Part shown: in pieces, positions 12,717 to 24,619 of the stretch
Layout: each line of letters opens with the position of its first letter
Numbering within the stretch: position 1 is the stretch's first letter
DNA from: Phanerodontia chrysosporium
Lineage: Eukaryota; Basidiomycota; Agaricomycetes; Polyporales; Phanerochaetaceae
Length of the DNA: 64,000 nt
Assembly: GCA_001910725.1 (NCBI GenBank)
Contig: MJGA01000007.1
Span: 310,001-374,000 of the forward strand
Reading direction: 5' to 3'
Position numbers and translations under genes: made by a program
The notes under the pieces: generated by a model
Databases searched by the model: none
What the model was told of the DNA's origin: nothing
The model's input: only the letters and a program-made list of their open reading frames with translations

Positions 12717-14385
12717 ATGGGCATGAAGCCCCTGCCGGCAAGCGCGAGCCAGATCCTGTTGACCCAGAGGTGTCGAAGGGCCTAGGAGTACCAAACGCGT
12801 TGGCGTATGTATATTCTTTCATAGCACCGCGCCGTCACCAATCCGTCGCGACAGACATTCCTTCCCTTGCCGGCCAACCAACTCAGGCACAAGCTCTTCA
12901 ACCCAGCCCCGGAAGAACGTCAAGAGCTCAATCTCCCCACGTTCCACGCTGTGAGCGATTTCAGACACGTTGCATTGCCTTCCACTTATGCTTTGCAACA
13001 GAATGCTCTCACCACGAAAGACGCCGCTGGCAAGTCATGGTGTTCACAAAACCGCAAGGCGGCGTGGTGAAGGCGTATGGTCTGCCCAAGAACCTGTTAC
13101 TTGAGGTTAGTTCTTGCTACCTGTCTTCCTGTCCACACTCTTACTGCCTCTCTACCTCCAGTTCCGCGTGCTGTCAAAACCTTGCTCCGTCGTCCGAGAC
13201 GTGACACTGAGTACAATCCAAACGCTGGAGCAAGCGAAGAATTTCCCGAGTAGAGAGTCTAGAGCAGTGCTCAGTGCGTCTAGCGTCATCGTTGTAGTGA
13301 AGACTAGTCTGAACAATTCGTCCAGCTGGCAAGACGGGATCTGGCAAGAGCTATCTCTTGCTTCAGGCAGTGGAGTACTGTAAGTCGAAAGACTGGATAG
13401 TCCTATACATTCCGCGAGGTTCGTCAGCAGCCATATCTCTGCGTTTGGATTTAACCATGCTGCAGCTATCAATTTGGTCAACTCTTCAACGGAATACGCA
13501 TACGATGCGCGGACAAGAACGTACCTCCAGTCTGAATTTTCCTTCCAGCTGCTGCAACGTTTCCAGCAGGTCAATGCACATCTCATAGGCTCACTCAAGC
13601 TCACCAAGCCGTTCAACCTCGGTCGCCGTGAGCTTCCAGTAGGCACCCCCTTCAGCGAACTTGTCAACGTCGCCCAGCGCGACAAGGCACTGTCGCACTT
13701 CGCCTTGCAGACTCTCCTCGCGGAACTGTCATGGCAGAGCAGGTAAATATCGTCTTCATCGCGACATCGTCATGCTAACCTTCAGTCACAGCTACCCTGT
13801 ATTGCTCGCAATCGATGATGTCCAAGCTCTCTACTGCAACACCTACTACCGGGACCCTCAGTTCCACGGCATTAAGCCGTATCATCTGTCTGTCCCTCGT
13901 TTGTTGCTCGAGTTCCTGGGGGGTGTGCGCTCCTTCGTAAGTGATTGGCCGTCACACGTGCGGTGATATTTACTACATCCTCAACAAACAGAAAAACGGA
14001 GCCGTTCTCGGCGCCGTGTCCACCACGCATACCCGGTTCCAGATGCCTTTCGAGCTGAGCCATGCTCTCGGAGTTCGTCACGTCCATGAATCAAGGCCCT
14101 TCGCGCGCCCTGAGCCTGAGCTCGTCCGCTATGCGAAGCACCTCAAGAACATCCCGGTGCCCTCGCACTTTGAGGTGAAGGAGGCCGCCGCGCTGTTCGA
14201 GGTGTGGGCAAAGGACCGTGCATTGCACTTTAGTACGTGTTAGGTTTGGCAAACTGTGTTACAATGTGCTGACAGTCGTTGCTGCAGTGGGAACGGATGA
14301 GATGTTCTTGACGATGTACACTCAGTCGTCTGGTAATCCCAGGGAGTTTGTTTGGAAGGGCTTGCTCTCGTCGTTCGCCGTATAA
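12717..14385 (+). CDS. Mitochondrial small-subunit ribosomal protein mS29 (DAP3/Rsm23 family)
   Basis: The protein is a P-loop GTP-binding component of the mitochondrial ribosome small subunit. The N-terminal part includes HKLFNPAPEERQELNLPTFH and KAYGLPKNLLLEFRVLSKPCSVV. The P-loop GKTGSGKSYLLL is formed across an intron ending near 13323, followed by YCKSKDWIVLYIPR. A Walker-B-like strand, YPVLLAIDDVQALY, lies near 13795-13835, and the C-terminus ends GNPREFVWKGLLSSFAV at 14385. The order and spacing match DAP3 proteins. A start at the ATG at 12717 is a guess, and the first exon junction is not resolved. Between HA and KVMVFTKPQ the frame holds only if one A is missing from the run near 13032, once an intron at 12951-13001 is removed. 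Confidence 0.85.
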
Positions 14386-14857
14386 GATGTATGTAAGTGG
14401 TTTACAGGTTCACATTGCCTTCGCCCTGACACGCCGGACGCCTTTTCTTCAGTAGGACGTCTTTTGTAGCTAGCCGTCACTGCTCATATCAATCGCTCGC
14501 TCGCTACGTACCTTACGTTTCAGGGTAAATGCTCTCCGCTCCTTGTGAGTTCGGAAGATGTTCGTAGCCCGGAGCTGAATCAAAGTGGTAGGCGGCGCGC
14601 TCACAGTTTACGGTGTCGAGATGCCGTGAATGGGTAGCCGTCCCGTCGCATTTCGAGGTTGACTAAACCTTGGCACCCTGGATGGGTGTGACTTTGTTGC
14701 TGGCATATTGCATGACGTACTACCCCTTACTAACTCGCACTGTCGCGGACGCCGCCGGCCCTATCTATGGATGGGCGCACAGATTTTTTGACCTGAAGTC
14801 TTCAGAGCTACGGCGGCGTGGATCCAACGCAAGACTATAAAGCTTGCTACCCCCACC
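14386..14857. other. Intergenic region upstream of the aldo-keto reductase
   Basis: This 470-bp gap between two plus-strand genes shows no open frame with a domain. The sequence GACTATAAAGC at about 14832-14842, 20 bp before the ATG at 14858, resembles a TATA element, though it sits rather close to the start codon. Confidence 0.4.
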
Positions 14858-16087
14858 ATGTTCTCCTCACCCTCGCGATTGCTCTCGCTGACTGCCCATT
14901 TTTCATCAAATTCTCGCAACATTACCGCCGGCGCTCAACGGACAATGTCGTCCGCGCTTACCTTCCAATCCTCCAAGCGCCTTCCGTCGGGTACGCCGTT
15001 CGCTTCAGCTCAGATGTGACACGCGATGAATGGCCTGCCACAGGAAAACATCTCCCGCTCTTCGGCTTCGGCGTTGCCTACGGATTTGGCAAGAAAAACG
15101 AGGATCCGGCGGAACTAACCAAGCCATCTCTCACAGAAGCGCTCAAAGTTGGTTATCGGTATGTTGTCATAAGCGTGTGTATTCCTCCAAGGCTCACACA
15201 AGTACTTCTAGACATGTGGATACTGCTCAGTCGTACAAAAACGAAAGGTTTGTGGGTGAATGCATCAGGGAAAGTGGGATTCCCAGGGAGGAGATATTTG
15301 TCAGTGAGTATCCTTCTATTATAGGCATGGGTTCTCATCCTCATCTCTTCTGTTGATTACAGCGTCGAAGGTTCCTGCTTCCACTGCTGGATACGAGAAT
15401 GTTTTAGAGGCTATTGACACTTCATTGAGAACCACCGGCTTTGGTGCGTGTAATGGCTTGTAATCCGTCCCTTGCGATAACTTACCTGGACTGGCAGACT
15501 ATCTCGATCTTTACCTCATCCATAGCCCGCCCCCTAGCACTCAACTGCGCCTCGATGCTTACAGGGCACTTGTGGACGCGAAGAAGGCCGGCAAGGTGCG
15601 CGACATTGGTGTCTCGAACTACAACGTGCACCACCTCGAGGAGATTAGGAACGCCCATCTCGAGACGCCCGCGGTGAACCAGATCGAGTTGCATCCATTC
15701 TGCCAGCAAAGACCCATCGTCGAGTACTGCAACGCGCACGGCATCATCGTGGAGGCGTACTGCGCGGTGGTCCGCGGTGCGATGGAACACCCGGTAGTCG
15801 AGAGCATCGCGCAGAAGCACAACAAGGAGTTGGCCCAGATCATGATCAGGTGGTCATTACAGAGCGGGTGCGTACACGAGCCCAGGTCCATCCTTTATCC
15901 GTATATCTGGGTTGACGAGGGTAATCCTAGATTCGTGCCCCTCATGCGTTCCTCCAACCCGGCACGTATCAGGTCGAATGCCGAGGTGTACGACTTTGAG
16001 TTGGACGCTGACGACATGCGGCAGTTGGACGGTCTCGACAAGGGCAGTGCCGGGGCCATCAGCTGGAACCCTATCGATGTTGCGTAG
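14858..16087 (+). CDS. Aldo-keto reductase
   Basis: This is an NAD(P)H-dependent carbonyl reductase of the AKR superfamily. Exon 1 is 14858-14990. Further exons restore one frame through [66 protein letters not shown] and [13 protein letters not shown] to the end at 16087. All four catalytic residues are present: Asp and Tyr in DTAQSY, Lys in TSKV and His in LIHS. The signature GVSNY and the C-terminal cofactor region [15 protein letters not shown] are also seen. The first ATG adds a 29-residue leader rich in Ser and Arg that could direct mitochondrial import. A second in-frame ATG at 14945 would give a cytosolic form starting MSSALTFQS. The exact substrate cannot be predicted. Confidence 0.9.
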
Positions 16088-17275
16088 GCGGAAATGTGCA
16101 CGCGTCCCAGGGTACAGGAATGTATCTGGATTTCATGCTATACTGGGCTTGAGCACTCCATATCGACGAAGGTACTAGGTTTCCTCGCCATGAGGTCGGC
16201 GCCCCGGCGGGAAAGCTTGCAGGGTCCTCGTCCGCTCTTGTAATGTTGTCGTCCTTGTGCATCACGGCACAACATTGACCGGTGGCCCGTCGAACCAACG
16301 CGGACGTTTACAGCATCACTGCGCGGGCGACCCGTTCCTCATGTTCGGACATGCCTCGCACCCGGTGTCGAGGCGTCGCCTAGGACACCTATTGGCAATA
16401 CACCGGTGCGTGCAGTATTACTCGACCCGTCAGTGCGCAAGCCGAGCTCACGTTATTTCATCTTCCATCAAGCCTACACTTACATGTACTGGAACCGAGG
16501 CGCCACACGGCTGTAGCCACACGGTTGTTGCCCTGAGGCAAGATGTCATCAATTAAGCGTCTCTAGAAAACGAAATGCAGGGTCCCCGCGCATCACAATG
16601 AGGACATGCAAGGCCGAGTCTTCCGAAAATGTTGCATCAGTGGCACCAGCTTACAAGAGGCTCCGGCGGCATCCCATAAGGGATTCATTGAGATGATCAC
16701 AGAGCATCTGACGCCCCGTGAGTTGACTTGCCACGGTCAGAAGAATGGAGCTCTTACACACCCTTTCAAGTCTGCAGCGGTCGTTGATTGGGGATCTGTT
16801 CCGCGTTCAGACCATACAAGGCTGCTTGTTTGTAGGCAGCACGTTGTCCTCGGAGTATCAGTATACCCTCCACGACTTCCGAGCTTCCGAAGGCCCGCAT
16901 TCCACGATGTCCTGGCGGTGCGGGGAAGCAGATGGCCACCCCGGCGTACCGTATACAGGCACCGAATGTGAAGAGTGCCAGCGACAATCTGTGATCTCAG
17001 GAGATGTCTGCTCCGGAGAGATCCAACAACTGAACAGCTCCGCCGCCGTGTTGTAGGGACGTAGATCTCTGATGGAAGTACGTTTCGCACAAGAACCGTT
17101 TTGAGTTGCCGTTTTCGCACAGCAGCTGCATTACATAACCGGCTAGGCTGTCCCCAGCGGACGGGCATATAAGAGTCGAAGGCCTCCCAGCGCAGCATCA
17201 CGGACCCTCCTGACCACGTAGGTACGTCTCAGCACGGCGTCCTTCGCAGGAGACTTACTCGACCGCTTCACAGGG
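16088..17275. other. 1.2-kb region without a recognised gene
   Basis: Short overlapping frames occur on both strands, but none shows a domain or a coherent exon chain. The final part should contain the promoter and possibly a short first exon of the F-box-like gene, because the first clear exon of that gene has no in-frame start codon near its beginning. Confidence 0.4.
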
Positions 17276-18476
17276 ATGTTTGTACCTCCGAGATTGTGGT
17301 GCGCATCATCGACGAGCTCTTCGATGAGCCGAAGACTCTCACCAACTGTGCCCTCGTCAGCCGGCTGTGGTTGTCCTGCGCGCGGAAGACATTGTATCAC
17401 ACGATCAAGCTCGACAGTGAACTGCGAGCACACCACCTCTGCAGTCTCGTCTTCACCAATGCCGAGATTGCCAGGTGCGTGCGCGTCCTCAAGTTCAACG
17501 TCTATTCGTTCTATATGTATCAGGGCCGGTACCCTCCTAATGGCCTGCAAAGCTGGGTGCCTCCTGCCGCCGCCGTCCTTTCCTCTCGATTACACGACGT
17601 GTCCACGATCCACTTCGAATACATACAATGGCATATGCTTCGCGGTTTTGACCAAGACTTCCTGAAGGCCCTCTCGAAATACACGTCTGTGCGGACGGTT
17701 CGCTTCTGGGCGTGCGCCTTTGAGAATTTTGCGGATTTCGAAGGGATTCTTCTCGCATTCCCCGCCGTACGGAGACTTCAGCTGGACAGCGTCTCATGGG
17801 ACCAGCCACTTGCAAAGCCGCCATACTCCCTGCGTCTCGACAGCCTCAGTACCTCGTCCCGTTTCTCCTTGCCACTGCTTCGTCGCTGGCTAGACAAGAT
17901 CCAGGCGCATACCACTCTTCGCGAACTTGAACTTGACCCCCTTTGTGAAGAAGAAGACCTCCGGGCCGCCGGCGAAATCCTCGCAAAGATGGACACAGCG
18001 CTGCAGGGACTCACGATCTGTTGCCGATTCTCGTGCAACGGATATGGCAGATTACAAGGTAAGTCGTTGACAAATGGTTGCTACTGAGGTAATATTGAAC
18101 TGGATACCACATAGATGTCGACCGCTGGCTTCGCATTGAGCGAAATACGGCTCTCCGGACGCTGCAAATCCGCATCCATGACCTTATCCCGGAATACATG
18201 CACTGGATCACGAACCTCCTGCGCGCCGTCGAAGCACCGAGCCTCACCACACTCATCTTCAACGTCTGCCTCTTCATGCCGAATCAAATGTTTGGAGAAG
18301 TTTGGGACGACGTGGCCTGGCTTCTCTCGGAGACTCCGCGTTATGCAGGCCTGCAGCGCGTGCGCTTCGTACACCGCGGGCCGCTCTCTATGGACCTGGC
18401 ATCTGCGGCACTTTGTCAGCAATTCCCTCTCCTCCGTTCGCGGGCGTTTTGGAAGTCGAAGGCCAGCAGAACTTAG
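17276..18476 (+). CDS. F-box-like protein with leucine-rich C-terminal region; 5' end unresolved
   Basis: The first visible exon opens after an acceptor (cacag at about 17271) with the block SEIVVRIIDELFDEPKTLTNC then ALVSRLWLSCARKTLYHTI. This is the classical fungal F-box pattern: a (P)xEIxxxIIDxL core followed by a CxLVxRxW core. The exon continues for about 780 bp with repeated leucine-rich stretches (VRTVRFWACAFENFADFEGIL, VRRLQLDSVSW, TTLRELELDPL). It splices near 18060 to a second exon starting about 18115 (DVDRWLRIERNTALRTLQIRI) and stops at 18476. F-box proteins recruit substrates to SCF ubiquitin ligases through Skp1, and basidiomycetes carry large families of them. The start codon must be in an upstream exon that I could not place. 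Confidence 0.72.
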
Positions 18477-18961
18477 CTATATGTAAGTACAACTCTCTGT
18501 CAAATTTGAATTCCTGCTTATGCCCATGGTAGATAAATGAGGTCGTCGTACTATGACTTCAGTCCGACTTCAGATTTTCTGCAGTGCAAGAGCGGAGGTC
18601 TGCACCACGGTCTCTACTGATGAGACATCATGTATATTTTATGGTCTAACGATAGTCGTCATCCACAGCTGAGCCTCAGTGAGTCGGGTTGAAGTTAAAC
18701 ATATCAAGGGATGCTTCCGGGTAGTAAGAAAAGTCGTTTGTCTGTGCATGAGCGCCACGATGCTCCCGGACCCCAGTCACCGCACGTCGGCGGTCCACTC
18801 CAGGTCTAACGAGGGGTTCACAATAGATGGCGACTTATTGCAATAGAGGCAGAGAATGTAACTGAAATATGACGATATAAACACACGAATGAAAGAAATA
18901 CATCAGGGGTCCGTGTAACGCAAGAGGATATGAAGGGTACACTATATCGCATGCCAGCAAG
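18477..18961. other. Intergenic region between convergent genes
   Basis: This stretch of about 0.5 kb contains stop codons in all frames and no recognisable motif. It is flanked by the ends of the F-box-like gene (plus) and the kinesin gene (minus), so it should carry two 3' UTRs. Confidence 0.45.
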
Positions 18962-21441
18962 CTATGAGCTCTTAATCTGTTTCCTTGCCGTCCCGAGAGT
19001 TGTGTTGTTAACCTAGGACTCGGTCAGCGTCACAATACATGGGAATGTCTGCCAAGCTCACCTTAGTAGCGAACCGTAGAGAGCACAACGACTCGTTTAG
19101 GTGAGTCGCCAAAGGTGACAGGTTGAGCACCATCAAGGTCTTCGAGTTCCCGCTCAGCGAGTTTTGCAGCAGGTACGTGAGCTACAACCAAAGTCAATGC
19201 ACGCCTCACTCTCCAGCCAAGACCGAGTCTAACCTTCGAGTTCCGGTACGGTATATGCTTCTCGGCCTTGCCGTCGCCCTTCTCGCCGAGAGCAGCAATG
19301 ACGTCGCCCAGCGCACTCAAGCTCTTGTTGATGCTCTGCGTCTCTTTGAGACGGTCCTTGTCGTTGCCTGCGCCACTCTTGTCCAACCGCTCGCTTCCAG
19401 CGAGATCGACGAGGTTGAGACAGCCCTCGCAGGTCTCGCCCGTTGCCGGGTTCTCCCCGCATATGCGCAGGGTGAACACCGAGTGCGAACGCGACGAACG
19501 CTCGTTCATGAGAGTACTGGCGACAGTACGCCGTGACTGCGCCAGCGAGAGCAGCGAGCGCACTTGGTTCGGAGAAGTCAGCGGGATCACATTGACATCG
19601 GTGACGGTCGTCCTCCCAGACTTGTCGTGCTTGATCTCGTGCTTCTTCTTGTCGAACTCGCCCTTCCCTAGCAGGTCGTTGATGGTTTCGTTGTACTGTT
19701 GTGCACCATTAGCACAGTAAGCACGCGGGAAACTGCGTCACTCACGATCTCAAGGAACTGGCCCTCCATACGATAGACCCACCCCTTACTCCGCAGCTCT
19801 TCTGTCACCCGAAAGACCTGTTCTACCGCGCGGGGAATCATCCCAACCGTCGCCTCAGTCTGGATGGAGTCAGTAGGCGCCCTGCATTGTTGACTAGCAG
19901 ACGTACAGGACCGCCCTCCATAGTAAAAGATTTCCCAGAGCCTGTCTGACCATACGCAAAGATGCATACGTTGTAGCCGTCGGCACAGCTCTGTGCAAGC
20001 AGCGAGATCTCTTCGAAGACCTCCGCCTGAGTGGAATGTGGCTCGAAGACCTAGCAATGCAAGTCAGTCTTCCTGAACCAAGTCCAGTGTAGGCACCTAC
20101 GCGGTCAAATGAGAACTGCCACTCATCCTTGCGTTCCTGGCCGGTCGCGCTTTCGCTTGACGATCGGAGTACGATCTCCTTGTGATCCATCTTGTCAGGA
20201 AATGTGATTTCAGCCCTCAGTTTCTCCCTGATGTTCTCTTCATCCTGCGGCGATGGGCTGGGTGATTTTGAGTCACCCGACCTAAACATGGCATACGACG
20301 GTATGTCTGACGGCAATAGTGGCCGCACACGACAGAACACGCGGATGTTCCCCTGGCCACAGGGTCAGATACGATCCAGTGGGGAAGACCGGGAAGCAAA
20401 CCTTGAGCTCCTGCACCATATTGTGCAGCTTTCGTCGGTGGGTCTCCGCATCCCGTATTTCCTGTGCTTGCTCAGCAATCTTCTTCTCTGCGGCTTCGAG
20501 CTTCAGGGCGAGCTCTGCGGCTGAGTTGGACGAGTTGTCAAGTGCTATTTGAACTGCGGTTACTTGAGCCTGAAGAGCAGTGACTTGCGAGTTCAGAGTT
20601 AACTGGGCGGTCGCTTGCTGCGACACGGTGGTCCGCAACGCCTTCACTGTCGCGCGCTCCCGCTCCAGGTCCTCTTCACGTAACCGCAGGTCCTCCTCAA
20701 GCTCTCTTATCTGCCTCTCCTTTCTCTTTATCTCCGTCTCCCAGTCCAAGAGGTCGTTGGAGTGTTTACGCTTCAGTGTCTCAAGCTCATCGAGGGCCGC
20801 GTCTAGCTCTCGACGCTGGTTCAGCTCTTGCGTCTGCGTCGTGGTAAGCAGAGCTTGGTGGTTCGCCTCCAGTTCTTCGCGCTTCGCGCGTTCAGACTCC
20901 ATGTCCGCGGCGATGGACGTGACCTGCTCTTGCAAGGCCTGAAAACGTTCTTCATCAGCTGCTCTCCCTCGTGCTGGGCCAGACACCACGCGGGATGTCT
21001 GTGCGCGTGTTGTAGGACGAACTGAAGGACGGCTGGGAGCAGCAGGTCGCGTGACGGGTCGCGCAGGTTGCTTGGGCACGGTAGTTCTTGGGGCACGCTC
21101 GTCGAACGCGCCGGGACAGGTCTTCGTGCAGCAGCGGTGGTGGCGGTCGCTTGGCTTGTTGATGCGGTGCTTCTCGGTATTGTCGGTGCGGCTGTCTTCC
21201 TTGCGAGGCCTGTCTTGGGAGCAGCAGCATTTGGGCCGTTCTTTGTCGCGGTTCGCAGGGGCTTGTTTGGGCGGGACTCTTCTGAGATCGCGGCTACCTT
21301 GCGCGGCGGGTTGCCGTCTTCGTCACCGTCGTCGTCCGAGGCTGCCTTCCGCTTACGCGTTGTTATCATCGCTCTCGACGATGAAGACGCTAGCGCAAGT
21401 GGTGGGGAGTGATGAGTACGGGGCTTGGGAATTCGCGACAT
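18962..21441 (-). CDS. Kinesin-14 (C-terminal motor, Kar3/Ncd type)
   Basis: This minus-end-directed microtubule motor of the spindle has a Ser/Ala/Pro- and Lys/Arg-rich tail (about 21441-21000) and a long coiled coil with many Glu/Arg/Lys/Leu heptads (about 20960-20420). The C-terminal motor begins at the class-specific neck [17 protein letters not shown]. Motor motifs follow in order: P-loop [14 protein letters not shown] (near 19940), switch [12 protein letters not shown] (near 19500), switch [16 protein letters not shown] (near 19390) and [13 protein letters not shown]. The last exon is short and encodes [14 protein letters not shown], ending at 18962. A motor at the C-terminus after a coiled coil defines kinesin-14. 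The tail frame changes near 21100, consistent with one C lost from a run. An alternative start is the in-frame ATG at 21369. Confidence 0.92.
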
Positions 21442-21976
21442 CAGATGCTAAACCTCAACCACCCGCCAATCGCACCGCGCGAGGCACGACCCTGATCACG
21501 TGATGGCGTGCTGTGGCCGCCTCGCAGCGAGCTCGAGGAATTAACCATCTCATTCACAGTAATACATACACGTCTCAGTATTTACTTCAGTGACTGCGAG
21601 ACATGCTCTCATGCACCCTGATAGTGGCGACTGTGTCCGAAGTGACTGTGATTGTCCGATATCAAGCCACATAGATGGTACTGGAGAGGAAAATAAAAAC
21701 GGGTTCCTTGTACAAAACGCGTAGATTCTTTTGCTGGGTATAATCGGCATTGGAGGGGTCATCAGTAGCAAGGAGTGAGTTTAATACACTGCAGAGAATT
21801 AATGCGAAGCGGAAGGTAGGATACTATTTACATGTGCGGAAGCCAGGGAGCGGTGGCTGGGGCAGCGAGGGGGGCAAATTATGCATCCAGTGCAAGAAGT
21901 AGGTGACTACGACTACGCTACGATAGGCGAAATGAATGGGTATAGAGTTCATCGTCTTGCATGGTGTGCGCGCGTT
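21442..21976. other. Intergenic region between two minus-strand genes
   Basis: This 535-bp gap has no recognisable coding frame. It should hold the promoter of the kinesin gene and the 3' UTR of the upstream low-complexity protein gene. Confidence 0.4.
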
Positions 21977-24619
21977 TCAAAGGAAGGGAAAGGGAGTCAG
22001 AGTCACAAGTGTTCGTCGTTCAAGTCTCATGGGGGATTCGGAGCCCGAGTAGTCTGAGAAGCGGACATTGTCCGACATCAGCCCAGTGTCGCCGAGGTGC
22101 AGCGTGCCACCAGCCTGCTCGCTGCGCATCAGGAGGTCGTCCCACTTGGCCGCCTTCTCCCTCTCCGAGAGCTGCACCCGCGGCGAATCAATCTCGCGGA
22201 AGCGCAGCGGCGAACGGAAGTGCGAGGCCGTGGCCGAGGAGGGTGACGCCGAGTGTGAGGTGTCGCGGTCGTGTATTGTCGACTGCATCGAGCCCGCAAT
22301 TGACTTCCGGTCGATGCTGTGAACGTCGACATTGATCGACGGCACGTTCGGCGAGCGCGGGGTCCGAGGCGTGCCCTGCGTCGATACTGGCTGCGGAGAC
22401 AGGTCAAACGGCGGAGGCTTCCTGCGCGAGCTTCGTCTCGGTCGTTGCGTGCCTTCATTCAGGACGCCGAACTCGGAAGTTGGTAGCGAGTATCGAGAAG
22501 ACGCCATGCTAGCAAAGTGGTTGGTAGGCTCCGACGTCTCGAAAGCGGGAATGAGGGGTGATGGGGGGTCGGACTCGATGTCGTGCCCATGCTTGCTACC
22601 AGCGGTGTTGCTTCGTCTTGGAGGCGGGAGAGATGGACGGATATCGCTGACAGGTCGCGGGGCATCTTCCCCACCCAGGGATCGCGTACGACTCCTGCTC
22701 CGTTGTCGCGGCCTCTGCAGATCGTCTCCACCCAGCTTACTGTAAAGCTCGCCGGGGTTCATGATGTGCTGTCCAACGTTCTGGCCAGAAGCTTTGGGGA
22801 GGGGAGGAAGCTCTTCGCCATAAGACGATATGGACGAGTGGGTGGAGTGGGATTTCTGGAAGTACCGCGAGGACGCTACTTCGGACGACATAGGTGAAGA
22901 GGAGCGGGTGGTGGTACTGTGTCGAGGGCCAGTGGAAGGGCGTGATCCGTGGTCGGTGGTCGTGCGTGGCGAGGTCCGCACTGGGGCAGTTGCAGGTCGT
23001 ACGGCAGACATGGACGTTCGTGAATTTATAAAGCGTGAGATGCCAGTCTCGCTGCTGTCGTCGCGACCCTTGCGGATGTCAAATGTCATCCTAGATGATG
23101 CAAGGTGCTTATAGTCGTCCGGAAGTGCAGGTACCGGCGGTGGCGGCGTGGCATCTTGATATTTGTCGCGCAGCGCACCGGTCGATATCCGCTTCATCAA
23201 CTTCCAGATCTTACCCCCAGGCGACGGCTCATCGCTGCCCTTGCTATTGCTGTCCGAGTCCTTGCCAATGAGTGACCGCATCGACCGCAGGGTCTTGGCT
23301 TCCTTGTCCTTCCGCTCTGGTGTTCCGTTTGGCATCGAAGGAACAGACATGCCTGACCGGATCTGTTGGTGAACATCAACGTACTCGTCCATGGACGGCC
23401 CCAACGGTCTTGAGAAGCTGTCGGAACTGCTTGTTGGCCGCCTATCCGGAGACTCGAGGGCACTCCCTTTGCCATGGCCTGACCCACTGCGCTTGAACTT
23501 CCCGGACACCTTCCTGGTAAGACTCTTCACTCCTGAGCCGCTAGTGCTGGCCCTCGCGGAGCGGGCGCGGTCGTCGACGCTGTACCGTGAGTCGTATCCC
23601 AGCTCCCAGGAACTGTCTTCCGCACTGCCGACTGCAACGACTCGACCTGCCGACCCGCCCAGAACCGTGTAATACGCCCCACCCTCCGCGCCATCGTCCT
23701 CAGCAAGGGGCACTCTCCGACTGTCCGCTGACCGCTCCCTCTCAATCTTGCCAGTCCGCCCGTCCACGCCAGAAATTTCGGCCAACTCCTCGCGACGTTG
23801 TTCTTGTTGCTTGTATGCGTGCGCGACGGCACCAGCTGGCGTGAGGTTGACGGGCGGCGACTTCTGTCGGCGGAGCTCGTTCATCTGGACTGGCTCGGCA
23901 AGGTCAGTGGTGGTGCGGCGAGAGGGTCCCATCGAGCGTGAAAAGCTCTTCGAGGGTGCTCGTGACGTGGGCTGTGACTGAGATTGCTGGAAGGTATGGG
24001 CGGTAGGCGTTGCAGGGTTGGACGTCACACTGGTCTTGCGCCGCAGCACGTTGCGTGGCTTTTGGGGCTGGGCAGATGCATGCAATGACGCTCTTGAGGC
24101 AGACTTGCGCAGCGTGGCAGAGTCTTCTGTAGCACGGCGAGCCGGAGCCGAGCGCTGCTCACTGGGAGATGGACCAAGAGCAAGACGTTGTGACGACTGC
24201 TGTCGAGATACGGAGCCGGGGAACCTCGGGCTCCGTGGGGGCTCTGAATCCGAGCCGAGAGACAGAACGGACGAACCGGAATGAGTGGGCGCAGCAGGCT
24301 TGCTTAATAGCCGCTTCATATCAAGGTGCACGCCTGGATCCCTTTCCACACTCGTAATCGAAGATTTCCGCGATGCCGGGTCAGATGGGATGCGGGACGC
24401 GGCCAGGCGCAGGTTGCCGTTTGAACGGGGCTGAGCCAGAGTGGGTTGAGAATGTACCTGGTGTCCGTATGCATATGGTGATAATGACGGCCGGCGCGAT
24501 GGTGATACAGGCGATGGTGATGGGCTGACTAGGTCGAGAGATGCCTCGGTCGAGAGCGCGGAGAGCGACACAGGCAGCGAGCTGCTCACGACGTCGCTCA
24601 CACCCGGGAACATCGACAT
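21977..24619 (-). CDS. Large Ser/Pro-rich low-complexity protein of unknown function
   Basis: A single uninterrupted frame of 880 codons runs from an ATG at 24619. The composition is strongly biased to Ser, Pro, Arg and Thr with many SP/TP dipeptides, RRxS-like sites and polyproline patches (PPPPVPALP, LPPPRR). It looks intrinsically disordered and potentially heavily phosphorylated. Less biased islands include GGKIWKLMKRISTGALRDKY, ELPPLPKASGQNVGQHIMNPGE and SEREKAAKWDDLLMRSEQAGG, which may be the conserved binding motifs. There is no membrane segment or signal peptide. The frame stays open upstream of the ATG (residues FLIFDRAGRWTLPSNHG), so the real start may lie in an earlier exon around 24700-25050. 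Cortical or polarity scaffolds often look like this, but I recognise no family. Confidence 0.7.
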   Translation of the reverse strand: MSMFPGVSDVVSSSLPVSLSALSTEASLDLVSPSPSPVSPSRRPSLSPYAYGHQVHSQPTLAQPRSNGNLRLAASRIPSDPASRKSSITSVERDPGVHLDMKRLLSKPAAPTHSGSSVLSLGSDSEPPRSPRFPGSVSRQQSSQRLALGPSPSEQRSAPARRATEDSATLRKSASRASLHASAQPQKPRNVLRRKTSVTSNPATPTAHTFQQSQSQPTSRAPSKSFSRSMGPSRRTTTDLAEPVQMNELRRQKSPPVNLTPAGAVAHAYKQQEQRREELAEISGVDGRTGKIERERSADSRRVPLAEDDGAEGGAYYTVLGGSAGRVVAVGSAEDSSWELGYDSRYSVDDRARSARASTSGSGVKSLTRKVSGKFKRSGSGHGKGSALESPDRRPTSSSDSFSRPLGPSMDEYVDVHQQIRSGMSVPSMPNGTPERKDKEAKTLRSMRSLIGKDSDSNSKGSDEPSPGGKIWKLMKRISTGALRDKYQDATPPPPVPALPDDYKHLASSRMTFDIRKGRDDSSETGISRFINSRTSMSAVRPATAPVRTSPRTTTDHGSRPSTGPRHSTTTRSSSPMSSEVASSRYFQKSHSTHSSISSYGEELPPLPKASGQNVGQHIMNPGELYSKLGGDDLQRPRQRSRSRTRSLGGEDAPRPVSDIRPSLPPPRRSNTAGSKHGHDIESDPPSPLIPAFETSEPTNHFASMASSRYSLPTSEFGVLNEGTQRPRRSSRRKPPPFDLSPQPVSTQGTPRTPRSPNVPSINVDVHSIDRKSIAGSMQSTIHDRDTSHSASPSSATASHFRSPLRFREIDSPRVQLSEREKAAKWDDLLMRSEQAGGTLHLGDTGLMSDNVRFSDYSGSESPMRLERRTLVTLTPFPFL

